64,000 nucleotides of DNA, from contig DASXVV010000008.1 of assembly GCA_036504035.1 (NCBI GenBank), positions 1 to 64,000 of the forward strand, given 5' to 3'. A program made the translations under genes and the position numbers. The DNA comes from Candidatus Deferrimicrobiaceae bacterium (lineage in GTDB: Bacteria > Desulfobacterota > Deferrimicrobia > Deferrimicrobiales > Deferrimicrobiaceae). Positions 30,626 to 38,543 of the stretch are shown one piece after another. The notes below the pieces were generated by a model. That model was given only the letters and a program-made list of their open reading frames with translations, was not told the DNA's origin and did no database searches. How positions within the stretch are numbered: position 1 is the first letter of the stretch; every line of letters begins with the position of its first letter.

Positions 30626-30670
30626 ATCGCCTATATTGTGGTCTTCGATGACAGGGATACAAGATATGGG
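30626..30670 (-). promoter_or_regulatory. Candidate pair of NrdR boxes
   Basis: On the minus strand CCCATATCTTGTATCC (30655-30670) and CCACAATATAGGCGAT (30626-30641) resemble the NrdR box (acaCwATATCTwGtgt as I recall it). Their centres are 29 bp apart and the first overlaps the -10 box. NrdR is the usual ATP/dATP-sensing repressor of reductase genes. Confidence 0.4.
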
Positions 30671-30689
30671 GGCTGTCCGGCGCTGTCAA
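30661..30689 (-). promoter_or_regulatory. Sigma-70 promoter of nrdJ
   Basis: On the minus strand a consensus TTGACA (30684-30689) is followed after 17 nt by TATCTT (30661-30666). Transcription should start near 30654. The divergent intergenic region (30576-30991) also holds the cytochrome promoter; 30690-30898 shows nothing firm, only two CTGTGGA half-sites. Confidence 0.7.
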
Positions 30690-30898
30690 GGGAAAGGAAA
30701 TCGCCCGCCGAGGAAATTTATAACCCTGCGGATTCCCGCCTATTTTGACGCAGGCCCCGGGGTGCGACGGCTGTGGAGAGCGGTGGAAATCCCTGTGGAC
30801 CGGCAGGGGCCGGATCGGTTAACCGCACGGAACTCCACGGAAAGTTCGCCGGACCCCCCTGTCCGATGCCGTCCTGCGGCGCCCGCGGAAATTTCGAC

Positions 30899-30928
30899 TT
30901 GATTCGCCCGGTGATTGTGCTGTATTTA
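30899..30928 (+). promoter_or_regulatory. Candidate promoter of the cytochrome c/b fusion gene
   Basis: TTGATT (30899-30904) and TATTTA (30923-30928) are separated by 18 nt and embedded in AT-rich sequence. The start of transcription would be near 30935, giving a leader of about 57 nt. Confidence 0.4.
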
Positions 30929-30991
30929 TTACTGTTCGAAAATCCTCATCGATACCTAACCCAACATATTCTTAAGGAGAAGGGAGAAGCA

Positions 30992-32977
30992 ATGTCCCCC
31001 AGTAACACGAGGCGCGCAACGCGTCGCATCGGACTGGCCGCCCTGCTCGCGTTCGGCCTGGCCATGCTGCCCGCCGTCGCGATGGCGGTCAGCAACGACG
31101 ATTGTTTCGGCTGCCACAGCGAAAAGAGCATGTCGGCTTCCGATGCGGGGCTGAAGGAGGGCGGGCCCGCGGCGATCAAGCGCGACGTCCCCGAGAGCCC
31201 CGTCATCACCTTCCAGGTCGACAAGGACAAGTTCGCCAAGTCCGTCCACGCCGGCATGTCGTGCACCGACTGCCACACCGACATCGGCGGCGCGCTGCCC
31301 CACACGGCGCACCTCAAGCAGGTCGACTGCTCCGGCTGCCATGCCGAAGCCGCGAAGGTGTTCTCCCAGAGCCGTCACGTCGTGCTGCACGCCGGCGTCA
31401 ACGCAGCCAACCCGCCGCGCTGCGCCGACTGCCACGGCGCCCACGACATCCTCAAGGCCAAGGACGACAATTCGCACGTCAGCTTCAAGAACGTGTCCAA
31501 GACCTGCATGCGTTGCCACGGCGCCACCGAGGCGGCGCGGCGCTCCGGCATCCCGATCCCGGGCGCCGGCAAGATGTACGCGCAGAGTGTCCATTACAAG
31601 AAGCTGCTCGCGGGCGACACCTCGGTTCCCACCTGCGTGTCGTGCCACGGGTCCCATGACGTGAAGGACCGCCTCGACCCGGCCTCGCCGGTCTTCCGCT
31701 CCAACGTTCCCAAGACGTGCGGCCAGTGCCACGACACCGGCGACTGGGCCCAGAGCATCCACGGCACCTCGTTCGAACGCGGCGTTCCCGACGCGCCGGG
31801 CTGCATCGACTGCCACGGCGACCACAACATCAGGGGCAAGGAAGGCAAGGTCACCATCGCCGCCATCGTCTCCGAGAAGGCTTGCCCCTCGTGCCACGGC
31901 GCCGACAAGATGGCCGCCAAGTACGGCGTATCGGTCGAGAAGGTCAAGGGCTACCAGGACAGCTTCCACGGCCTTTCCGAAGCGCTCGGCGACGCCCGCG
32001 TCGCCACCTGCGCCGACTGCCACACCGGCCACAAGGTCTATCCCGAGAGCGACGCCCGTTCCTCGATCAACGACAACAACCTCAAGGTCACCTGCGGGAA
32101 GTGCCACCCCGGCGTCAACGACTTCGTCGCCCAGGGCAACATCCACGTCGGCCCCGGCGGCACCGGCGCCTGGATCAAGGACTTCGTCAAGAAGCTCTAC
32201 TTCGTGCTGATCCTCGGCACCATCGGCGGCATGGCGGCGCACAACGGCCTCGACTTCTTCCGCAAGATGCGCATCCGCTACCTGGCCCGGCGCAACGCCC
32301 CCGGCTACTTCGAGCGGCTCAACAAGCCCGAGCGGCTGCAGCATTTCCTGACGCTGTCGACGTTCATCACGCTGGTCATCACCGGCTTCGCCCTGAAATA
32401 CAAGTGGTCGCTGCCGTTCGCCTCCGACGCGGTCAACTCGATCGGCCGCGGCCTGCTTCACAGGACGGCCGCCGTCATCATGATCTTCGCCTCGCTTTCG
32501 CACGTGTGGTACATCATCACGACCGAGCGCGGCCGCAAGCAGTTCTACCAGATGCTGCCGGCGCCCAAGGATCTGCGCGACATCTTCGACATGATGCAGT
32601 TCTACCTCGGCATCAAGGACCACGGTCCGCGCTGCGGCCGCTTCAGCTACATCGAGAAGATGGAATACCTCGCGCTGCTGTGGGGCACCATCGTCATGAT
32701 CGTCACCGGCTTCATGCTCTGGTTCGCCACCGCGGCGCTCAAGCACCTGCCGATGTGGGCACTCGACATCGCGACGCTGATCCACTACTACGAGGCGATC
32801 CTGGCCACGCTGGCCATCATCGTCTGGCACTTCTACTATGTGTTCATCAACCCCGACTTCTCGCCGATGGCCTTCACCTGGCTCGACGGGAAGCTGTCGA
32901 TGGAGCAGATGGAGCACGAGCACCCGCTCGAGCTCGAAGAGGTCCAGGGCAAGAAGCCCGGCTCCTCGCACCACTGA
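30992..32977 (+). CDS. Undecaheme cytochrome c fused to a membrane cytochrome b-type domain (CbcL-like)
   Basis: The 661-residue protein has a signal peptide (about 1-32). Eleven CxxCH sites follow, starting at C38, C91, C113, C144, C172, C215, C243, C271, C298, C340 and C368. A C-terminal membrane domain has about five helices (402-418, 452-470, 488-508, 556-580, 597-618) with histidines placed as in cytochrome b561/HydB-type domains (LLHRTAAVI, SHVWYI, IHYYEAI, WHFYYVF). The architecture resembles CbcL-type quinol:cytochrome c oxidoreductases of Geobacter, which pass electrons from menaquinol to periplasmic cytochromes. That function is an inference. The start is ATG 30992, after AAGGAGAAGGGAG. 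It is monocistronic with its own terminator. Confidence 0.9.
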   Translation: MSPSNTRRATRRIGLAALLAFGLAMLPAVAMAVSNDDCFGCHSEKSMSASDAGLKEGGPAAIKRDVPESPVITFQVDKDKFAKSVHAGMSCTDCHTDIGGALPHTAHLKQVDCSGCHAEAAKVFSQSRHVVLHAGVNAANPPRCADCHGAHDILKAKDDNSHVSFKNVSKTCMRCHGATEAARRSGIPIPGAGKMYAQSVHYKKLLAGDTSVPTCVSCHGSHDVKDRLDPASPVFRSNVPKTCGQCHDTGDWAQSIHGTSFERGVPDAPGCIDCHGDHNIRGKEGKVTIAAIVSEKACPSCHGADKMAAKYGVSVEKVKGYQDSFHGLSEALGDARVATCADCHTGHKVYPESDARSSINDNNLKVTCGKCHPGVNDFVAQGNIHVGPGGTGAWIKDFVKKLYFVLILGTIGGMAAHNGLDFFRKMRIRYLARRNAPGYFERLNKPERLQHFLTLSTFITLVITGFALKYKWSLPFASDAVNSIGRGLLHRTAAVIMIFASLSHVWYIITTERGRKQFYQMLPAPKDLRDIFDMMQFYLGIKDHGPRCGRFSYIEKMEYLALLWGTIVMIVTGFMLWFATAALKHLPMWALDIATLIHYYEAILATLAIIVWHFYYVFINPDFSPMAFTWLDGKLSMEQMEHEHPLELEEVQGKKPGSSHH

Positions 32978-33004
32978 TCGCCGGCCTGATACGGCCCAGT
33001 AACG

Positions 33005-33038
33005 AAAGGGGCGCTCCCGTAAGGGGGCGCCCCTTTTT
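33005..33038 (+). terminator. Rho-independent terminator after the cytochrome c/b gene
   Basis: AAAGGGGCGC-TCCC pairs with GGGG-GCGCCCCTTT around GTAA, followed by more T. It lies 27 nt after the stop codon. Confidence 0.85.
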
Positions 33039-33299
33039 CGTGACGGGAACATGCGACAGTGTGCAGCCGGGCGGAGACCCTCGGTCCCTCGGCGTCATCG
33101 GAGGGGGCATTTCGCTCAGACCCCCTACCTTCTTCCGCTGTCGGGACCGAGGGCGAACGCCCTGGGGATAGCTGCGATCGTATCTCTTGCCGACTCCCGG
33201 CGAGCGCCACGCGGGGGCTCCCTTCCCGGACCGCATCAGAGCCGGCTCACGCTCGGACATCCTGACCTCGCTGCCGCCGAATCGCGGGAGCGCTCTCCT

Positions 33300-33415
33300 T
33301 CGGGGACGGCGCATCCGGCACATCCATGCGCCGGATGCGCCTCGGATGACCCTCGCGCCGCCATCCATGGCGGCTCAAACCGCTCGGGCCATACGCCCCA
33401 TCGGAGTGCACCCCC
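33300..33415 (+). repeat. Interspersed palindromic repeat, copy 1
   Basis: This copy shares with 37047-37165 the blocks CCATCCATGG, CCCTCGCGCCGCC, TCCATGGCGGC, CCGCTCGGG and a CATA flanked by GC-rich arms. The block GCCGCCATCCATGGCGGC can fold into a hairpin. The left part is more diverged than the right. Confidence 0.65.
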
Positions 33416-33723
33416 GCGATTCGACTCCGCCGGGGTTCGCCTTCCGCCGTGACGCCTCCGGTGAACCTTTCCCGCAACCTTCGTTTCGCCGGAATCCATT
33501 CCGGCTCACTGCCATGTCCCCGCTCACGACATCCGTGTCTCCGCGGGGCCATATGGCCGCCGATAGGGATAGTTTCACCGAAGGCGAAAATCTCGGGGTG
33601 GGATGCCGTTAGGGTGGGGAATATTCGAACCATAAAGGTGAAGGCCGACGATGCACGATGTATCAGGTTGCCCTGCGTCCGGGGGTGTGACCGAGGCCTC
33701 CCGATCCCCGGCGTAAGCCTAAG

Positions 33724-33838
33724 CGGGGGGGCCCTGGACGGGGGCCTCTGAGGCGATCCGGGAGCCATGGACGGCGGAGGATCGCCGAAGGGAGTCGCAG
33801 ACGGCCCATGGATGGGCCGGCAAGACGTCCCCCGGGAA
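33724..33838 (-). repeat. Interspersed palindromic repeat, copy 2 (inverted)
   Basis: Read on the minus strand it matches copy 3 from CCCGGGGGACGTCTTGC through GCCCATCCATGG and CTGCGACTCC to GAGGCCCCCGTCC. The right part is more diverged than in copies 1 and 3. Confidence 0.65.
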
Positions 33839-33987
33839 GGGCGCCCCCCGCGTGGCTCTAGACGGGGATCTTCGGGCCCGCCGACAATTAATCGTCAGTC
33901 GACAGGCATGCGGGATATCCGGGCGCGGGGATGGGTATCGCCGAGGAAAAGTTGTTCGGGGAACGGGAGAGCCGGTCGGTGAGGTCG

Positions 33988-34365
33988 CTAGTCTTCGTTG
34001 AACTCGTCGTACTCTTCGGACGTCATCAGGTGGTCGATCTCGGAGGGGTCGTTCAGTTCGATCTCGATCAGCCATCCCTTGCCGTAGGGATCGACGTTGA
34101 TGATGGACGGGTCCTCGACGACTTCGTCGTTGATCGCCCGCACCGTGCCGGTGACGGGGCAGGGCAACTCGACGACGGTCTTCTGGGACTCGACCTCGCC
34201 CAGCGGATCGCCGGGTTCGAGGAGAAGCCCGACCTCGGTCGCCGTGAAAGCGACGATCTCGCCCAACTGCTCCTGGGCGTAGTCGGAAAGCCCGACCCGG
34301 GCACAATCACCCATGTCGAGCACCCATACATGCTCTTCGGAAAACCGAACGCTTTGATCATCCAT
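33988..34365 (-). CDS. gcvH: Glycine cleavage system H protein (lipoyl carrier)
   Basis: This lipoyl-domain protein of 125 residues matches GcvH: SEEHVWV at the N-terminus, GLSDYAQEQLGEIVAF, and the lipoyl lysine K62 in ESQKTVVELPCPVTG. In most H proteins the segment after the lysine reads closer to K-A-A/S-D/E, so this copy diverges around the attachment site. GcvH carries the aminomethyl group of glycine, and such proteins can also serve lipoate transfer. No gcvT, gcvP or lipoate ligase lies nearby. MetF is the next gene, which suggests a one-carbon context. Confidence 0.88.
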   Translation of the reverse strand: MDDQSVRFSEEHVWVLDMGDCARVGLSDYAQEQLGEIVAFTATEVGLLLEPGDPLGEVESQKTVVELPCPVTGTVRAINDEVVEDPSIINVDPYGKGWLIEIELNDPSEIDHLMTSEEYDEFNED

Positions 34366-34436
34366 GAGATTGATTCTCGACGACCGGAAGGGGCGATGTC
34401 AACCAAGGGTTTCCGCACGTCCGGAGCGGAATTCCG

Positions 34437-35348
34437 TTAGCGCGCCAGGGCGTCTAGGATGGCGACGGCGGATTCGAGGGGGCCGGTGGGCATGATGTGG
34501 ACGCCGGCGGCGAATTCGCCCAGCTCGCGCGCGAGCCCCGAGGCGATCCGGATCCCCTCGGCCGCCGCTTCGGATTCCGGGACGGAGGAGAGGCGGTCGA
34601 GTACCGGGGCCGGGATCCGGATCCCGGGGACGTTCTCGTCGAGGTATCTTGCGAAGGCGAGGCTTTTCAGCGGCATCACGCCGAACACGATCGGGGCCGT
34701 CACACCCGCGGCCAGCGTCGCTTCGCGGAAGGCGCGCGCTTCCGGGGCGTCGAAGACGGGCTGAGAGAGGAAGTAGCAGGCGCCTGCCTCCGCTTTCCGG
34801 ACCGTTTCGCGGATCTCGGTCTCGACCGACAGGGCGGAAGGGCAGCAGACCGCCCCCGGGAAGAGCATCGAGCCGCCCGCCGGTAGCGCCTTCCCCGCAT
34901 GGTCGGTGCCGGCGTTCAGCGCGCGCACCAGCTTGAGCAGTCCGCCGGAGTTGAACTCGAACACCCCCCGCGCCTCTTTCCAGTCGCCGAGGGAAGTGGG
35001 GTCGCCCGTGACGCACAGGACGTTGCGCAAGTCAAGCGCATGCGCCCCGAGCAGGTCGGCGTGAAGCGCGATCAGGTTCCGGTCGCGGCAGGTGAAGTTG
35101 AAGATGGTTTCGATGCCCGTCCGGCGCTCGATGACGGCAGAAGCCGCGATCGCGCTCATCCGGGCCTTCGCCATCGGGCTGTCGGTCACGTTGATCGCAT
35201 CGATGCGTCCGGCGAAGGGGGCGAGTCGGGTCAAAACGGGCGAGAGATCGCCGCCTTTCGGGGGGTTGCATTCGAGCGTAACGATGAATCGGCGTGCGAT
35301 TATTTTCTGTTCGAACGTCTCCATTCCGGTCTTGGCCTTTCCGATCAT
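34437..35348 (-). CDS. metF: Methylenetetrahydrofolate reductase
   Basis: The FAD-dependent TIM-barrel enzyme (303 residues) converts methylene- to methyl-tetrahydrofolate for methionine synthesis or C1 pathways. Features include TLECNPPKGGD near the start, INVTDSP, TCRDRNLIAL, NVLCVTGDP and YFLSQPVFD. The start is ATG 35348 or ATG 35324 (METFEQKI); neither has a strong ribosome site. It lies upstream of gcvH on the same strand, 71 nt away. Confidence 0.93.
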   Translation of the reverse strand: MIGKAKTGMETFEQKIIARRFIVTLECNPPKGGDLSPVLTRLAPFAGRIDAINVTDSPMAKARMSAIAASAVIERRTGIETIFNFTCRDRNLIALHADLLGAHALDLRNVLCVTGDPTSLGDWKEARGVFEFNSGGLLKLVRALNAGTDHAGKALPAGGSMLFPGAVCCPSALSVETEIRETVRKAEAGACYFLSQPVFDAPEARAFREATLAAGVTAPIVFGVMPLKSLAFARYLDENVPGIRIPAPVLDRLSSVPESEAAAEGIRIASGLARELGEFAAGVHIMPTGPLESAVAILDALAR

Positions 35349-35412
35349 GATCGAGGTAAGCCGCTAATCCTACAAGGGAAATCGGCACAAGTCAAACGCC
35401 ATTTCTTCCCAC

Positions 35413-35442
35413 TTGACGATTGCAAAACTTTCTTGCTATAAC
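35413..35442 (+). promoter_or_regulatory. Sigma-70 promoter of the citrate synthase gene
   Basis: TTGACG (35413-35418) and TATAAC (35437-35442) are 18 nt apart. Transcription should start near 35449, with a leader of about 115 nt before ATG 35566. Confidence 0.65.
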
Positions 35443-35565
35443 CACGGACAGAGTGTATACCGTATTCAATCCGCAGTTTCGAATCAAACGGGATTTGTTC
35501 CTGTTTTGCGCGCAGTTGTCTCCACCATATACATCCCAAAGGGATGAAAAGGGGGTACTAACGGT

Positions 35566-36894
35566 ATGGGCCTGAAGGAAACGTTGGCACAGAAGATCAC
35601 GGATTGGCGTCCCCGCACACAGAAGCTGGTGAAGGAGTTCGGCAAGGTCAAGATCGACGAGGTCACGATCGACCAGTGCATCGGTGGTGCGCGCGACATT
35701 CGCAGTTTGGTCACCGACATCTCCTACCTCGACCCGCAGGAAGGCATCCGCTTCCGCGGCAAGACCATCCCCGAGACGTTCGAAGCGCTGCCGAAGGCGC
35801 CCGGCTCCAAGTACCCGACCGTCGAGTCGTTCTGGTACTTCCTGCTGACGGGCGAGATCCCGACCGCCGCGCAGGTCGCAGAAGTCGTCGCCGAGTTCAA
35901 GACGCGCCAGGTCGTTCCCGAATACGTGTTCAAGGCCGTCCGTGCGATGCCCGCCGAAAGCCACCCGATGGTCATGCTGTCCGCCGGCCTCTTGATGATG
36001 CAGAAGGATTCCAAGTTCGCCGCCTTCTACAACTCCGGCAAGTTCAACAAGATGACCGCGTGGGAATCCGTCTATGAAGACGCCACCGACATCGTTGCCC
36101 GCATCCCGATCCTCGCGGCGTTCATCTACAACCTGAAGTACCGTGGCGACAAGCAGATCGCGATCGACCCGACGCTTGACATGGGCGCCAACTTCGCCCA
36201 CATGATCGGCCAGAGCGAGACCTACAAGGACGTGGCCCGGATGTACTTCATCCTCCACTCCGATCACGAGTCGGGCAACGTTTCCGCCCACACGACCCAC
36301 CTGGTCCACTCGGCGCTTTCCGATCCCTACTATTCCTACTCGGCCGGCCTCAACGGTCTCGCGGGTCCGCTCCACGGCCTGGCCAACCAGGAAGTGCTCG
36401 ACTGGACCATCAAGTTCCAGGAGAAGTACTGCAAGGGCGTCGAGCCCACGAAGGAACTCATCACGAAGGCGCTGTGGGATACGCTCAACGCCGGCCAGGT
36501 CATCCCGGGCTACGGCCACGCCGTGCTCCGCAAGACCGACCCCCGCTACATGGCGCAGCGCGAGTTCTGCCTCAGCACCCCCGGCCTCAAGGACGATGCG
36601 CTGTTCAAGCTGGTTTCCATGATCTTCGAAGTCGCCCCGGGCGTCCTCACCGAGCACGGCAAGACCAAGAACCCGTGGCCGAACGTCGATGCGCAGTCGG
36701 GCGTCATCCAGTACTACTACGGCCTCAAGGAATGGGACTTCTACACCGTCCTGTTCGGCGTCGGCCGCGCGTTGGGCTGCATGGCCAACATCACGTGGGA
36801 CCGCGGTCTCGGCTACGCGATCGAGCGCCCGAAGTCCGTCACCACGCCGATGCTCGAGAAGTGGGCTGCCGAAGGCGGCCGCAAGCTGGCGTAA
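35566..36894 (+). CDS. gltA: Citrate synthase, eukaryote-type
   Basis: The enzyme condenses oxaloacetate and acetyl-CoA, the entry step of the TCA cycle. The 442-residue protein resembles mitochondrial citrate synthases rather than the usual bacterial hexameric GltA: HSDHESGNVSAHTTHLVHSA, SAGLNGLAGPLHGLANQEVL, GYGHAVLRKTDPR and WPNVDAQSG. The triad is H270, H318 and D375. A eukaryote-type citrate synthase is a known trait of Geobacteraceae. ATG 35566 fits the family start (MGLKETLAQKI). It has its own promoter and terminator. Confidence 0.95.
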   Translation: MGLKETLAQKITDWRPRTQKLVKEFGKVKIDEVTIDQCIGGARDIRSLVTDISYLDPQEGIRFRGKTIPETFEALPKAPGSKYPTVESFWYFLLTGEIPTAAQVAEVVAEFKTRQVVPEYVFKAVRAMPAESHPMVMLSAGLLMMQKDSKFAAFYNSGKFNKMTAWESVYEDATDIVARIPILAAFIYNLKYRGDKQIAIDPTLDMGANFAHMIGQSETYKDVARMYFILHSDHESGNVSAHTTHLVHSALSDPYYSYSAGLNGLAGPLHGLANQEVLDWTIKFQEKYCKGVEPTKELITKALWDTLNAGQVIPGYGHAVLRKTDPRYMAQREFCLSTPGLKDDALFKLVSMIFEVAPGVLTEHGKTKNPWPNVDAQSGVIQYYYGLKEWDFYTVLFGVGRALGCMANITWDRGLGYAIERPKSVTTPMLEKWAAEGGRKLA

Positions 36895-36927
36895 GCCGGC
36901 AAGCAACCACGCAATCTGGTTCGATCC

Positions 36928-36962
36928 AAGCCGGGGGCGGGCAACCGCTCCCGGCTTTTTTT
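36928..36962 (+). terminator. Rho-independent terminator of citrate synthase
   Basis: AAGCCGGGGGCGG pairs with CCGCTCCCGGCTT around GCAA and runs into a T tract, 33 nt after the stop. Confidence 0.88.
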
Positions 36963-37046
36963 GCGTTCGCTGCCCAGTTGTCCCGACTTGTGGTTTTGTG
37001 TTCTCCCGCGAATCCCCGTCGCTTGACGCGCTCCGGGTATCCCCTC

Positions 37047-37165
37047 CCGGGGGACGTCTTGCTGGGCCATCCATGGCCTCCCTGCGACTCCATACCCCTC
37101 GCGCCGCCTTCCATGGCGGCTAAATCCGCTCGGGGCATAGGCCCCCGTCCGGGGACACCCGGATC
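37047..37165 (+). repeat. Interspersed palindromic repeat, copy 3
   Basis: This is the clearest copy. In order it holds TCCCGGGGGACGTCTTGC, GGCCATCCATGGCC, CTGCGACTCC, the hairpin GCCGCCTTCCATGGCGGC, and GGGGCATAGGCCCC. It fills much of the 385-nt gap 36895-37279 between the citrate synthase and Fur-family genes; I see nothing else in that gap apart from the terminator. Confidence 0.7.
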
Positions 37166-37279
37166 CGCTGCGCGCTGGGGAATGATGAGGGAGGTGACCC
37201 GTGCCCAGTCGCCCCTTATTCGGGCGAGATGACGGACGGATACGAGGAGGGCATTGGCGGGGGAGCTTGCTGTTGCGGG

Positions 37280-37702
37280 TCAGGCCCCGGCGTGCATCGG
37301 GGAGGGAGCGCAGCCGGCGCAGGCGCCGATTACGTGCAGCTCGAGTTCGTTGATCGAAGAGATGTGCTCGCTGCATTCCCATCCGAAATCGTACAGCGTT
37401 TCGGGTAGGGGAATATCGACCACGAGGTCGCAATGGCAGCAGTGGAAATGGGCGTGCGGGGGAATCGCCGCCTCGAAGCGGGAGCCGGTGGAGATGGCCG
37501 CCCGGATCTCCTTGACCATGCCCTGATCGCGCAGAAAGCCGAGGTTGCGGTAGACCGTGCCGAGGCTGATGTTCGGAAGCTTCTTGCGCGCCTCGCGATA
37601 GATTGCCTCGGCGGAAGGATGGGAACGGGTCTGCCGAAGGATATCGAGAATGACCGTCCGCTGCCGAGTGTTGCGTGATTTTTTCAGGGCATTCGGTTCC
37701 AC
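37280..37702 (-). CDS. Fur-family regulator, PerR-like
   Basis: The 140-residue protein has a winged helix (about 10-80, SLGTVYRNLGFLRDQGMV) and a metal-binding dimerisation domain (HAHFHCCHCDLVVDI, then CAGC near the end, a structural zinc site). The short form with CxxC pairs resembles PerR more than Fur; the metal and target are not shown. Translation seems to start at GTG 37700-37702, as no nearby ATG exists. A possible promoter, TTGACA-N18-TAGGAT (37709-37738, minus strand), would place the transcript start at this GTG. It is divergent from tolQ. Confidence 0.88.
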   Translation of the reverse strand: MEPNALKKSRNTRQRTVILDILRQTRSHPSAEAIYREARKKLPNISLGTVYRNLGFLRDQGMVKEIRAAISTGSRFEAAIPPHAHFHCCHCDLVVDIPLPETLYDFGWECSEHISSINELELHVIGACAGCAPSPMHAGA

Positions 37703-37819
37703 GCCCCTATCCTATGTAAACACTGGCGATCTTGTCAATGATTTCGGCGGGCATTGATTCCCTCGCGGGAATCGGTTATACAGATGTGTTACTACCGACT
37801 CGAGGAGGTTTCTCGACAG

Positions 37820-38539
37820 ATGTTTTCCTTCACCTTGGCTGCGGCGGCGATGCCCGTCACGACGGCCGGCATGTTCGACACCGAAGTGTTCAAGCACGTC
37901 ATGCTCGCGGGGCCTATCGTCAAGCTGATCCTCTTGATGCTCGTCCTCTCGTCCGTCGTCTCCTGGGCCGTCATTTTCATGAAGTTCAAGCTGTTCAAGG
38001 GGATCGAAGTCCAGCAGCGCGTGTTCCGCAAGAGCTTCGACGACTCGAAGATGTCGTCCCTCTACGAGCAGGTCGACTCGTTCGAACGCACCCCGATGAG
38101 CGAGGTTTTCCGCCGCGGCTATGTCGAGCTGACGCGCATTCAGCGAGGCCGCACCGAGCCGGGGTCGCCGTTCCCGCTCGAGAACATCGGCCGGACCATG
38201 CGCATCGCCATCAACGAAGAGATCGAGCAGATGGAAAGCTACCTGCCTTTCCTGGCGACTGTCGGCAGCGCCAGCCCGTTCATCGGCCTCTTCGGCACCG
38301 TCTGGGGCATCATGAACGCCTTCACCGGCATCGCCGCTAGCGGTAACGCCACGCTGTCCACCGTCGCCCCCGGTATCGCCGAGGCGCTCGTCGCCACCGC
38401 GGCCGGCCTCGCGGCCGCTATCCCGTCGGTCATGGCCTACAACTATTTCGTCAATCGCGTCCGCCTGATCGCCACGACGCTCGACGGCATGGCCGCCGAC
38501 TTCGTCAACCTGGTCGAACGCAAGATCGAGCGGAACTGA
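37820..38539 (+). CDS. tolQ: Tol-Pal proton channel subunit TolQ
   Basis: TolQ (239 residues) is an inner-membrane MotA/TolQ/ExbB-family protein that uses proton flow to energise the Tol-Pal envelope-constriction system. The first membrane helix is about 35-55. The conserved pair of later helices includes LATVGSASPFIGLFGTVWGI and EALVATAAGLAAAIPSV. ATG 37820 is used because GAGGAGG lies 11 nt upstream; ATG 37784 in the same frame is an alternative. It opens the tolQRAB-pal-cpoB operon. Confidence 0.94.
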   Translation: MFSFTLAAAAMPVTTAGMFDTEVFKHVMLAGPIVKLILLMLVLSSVVSWAVIFMKFKLFKGIEVQQRVFRKSFDDSKMSSLYEQVDSFERTPMSEVFRRGYVELTRIQRGRTEPGSPFPLENIGRTMRIAINEEIEQMESYLPFLATVGSASPFIGLFGTVWGIMNAFTGIAASGNATLSTVAPGIAEALVATAAGLAAAIPSVMAYNYFVNRVRLIATTLDGMAADFVNLVERKIERN

Positions 38540-38543
38540 CGCC

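Larger units (their letters stand above)
33050..33987. other. Gene-poor region of about 940 bp with palindromic repeats
   Basis: No open frame here has a ribosome site, a recognisable domain or the codon bias of its neighbours. Two copies of a ~115-bp repeat lie inside it (33300-33415 and 33724-33838) and several short palindromes lie between them. The rest may be decayed coding sequence or non-coding RNA; I cannot assign it. Confidence 0.6.

Noticed and set aside
30576-30660. Cobalamin riboswitch upstream of nrdJ
   Set aside because: The predicted leader is about 80 nt, too short for the class, and no B12-box-like sequence was found.
27360-30902. Very long open frame antisense to tmk and nrdJ
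   Set aside because: It runs opposite to two clear conserved enzymes. High GC content depletes stop codons in this frame, and the translation is low-complexity with no domain.
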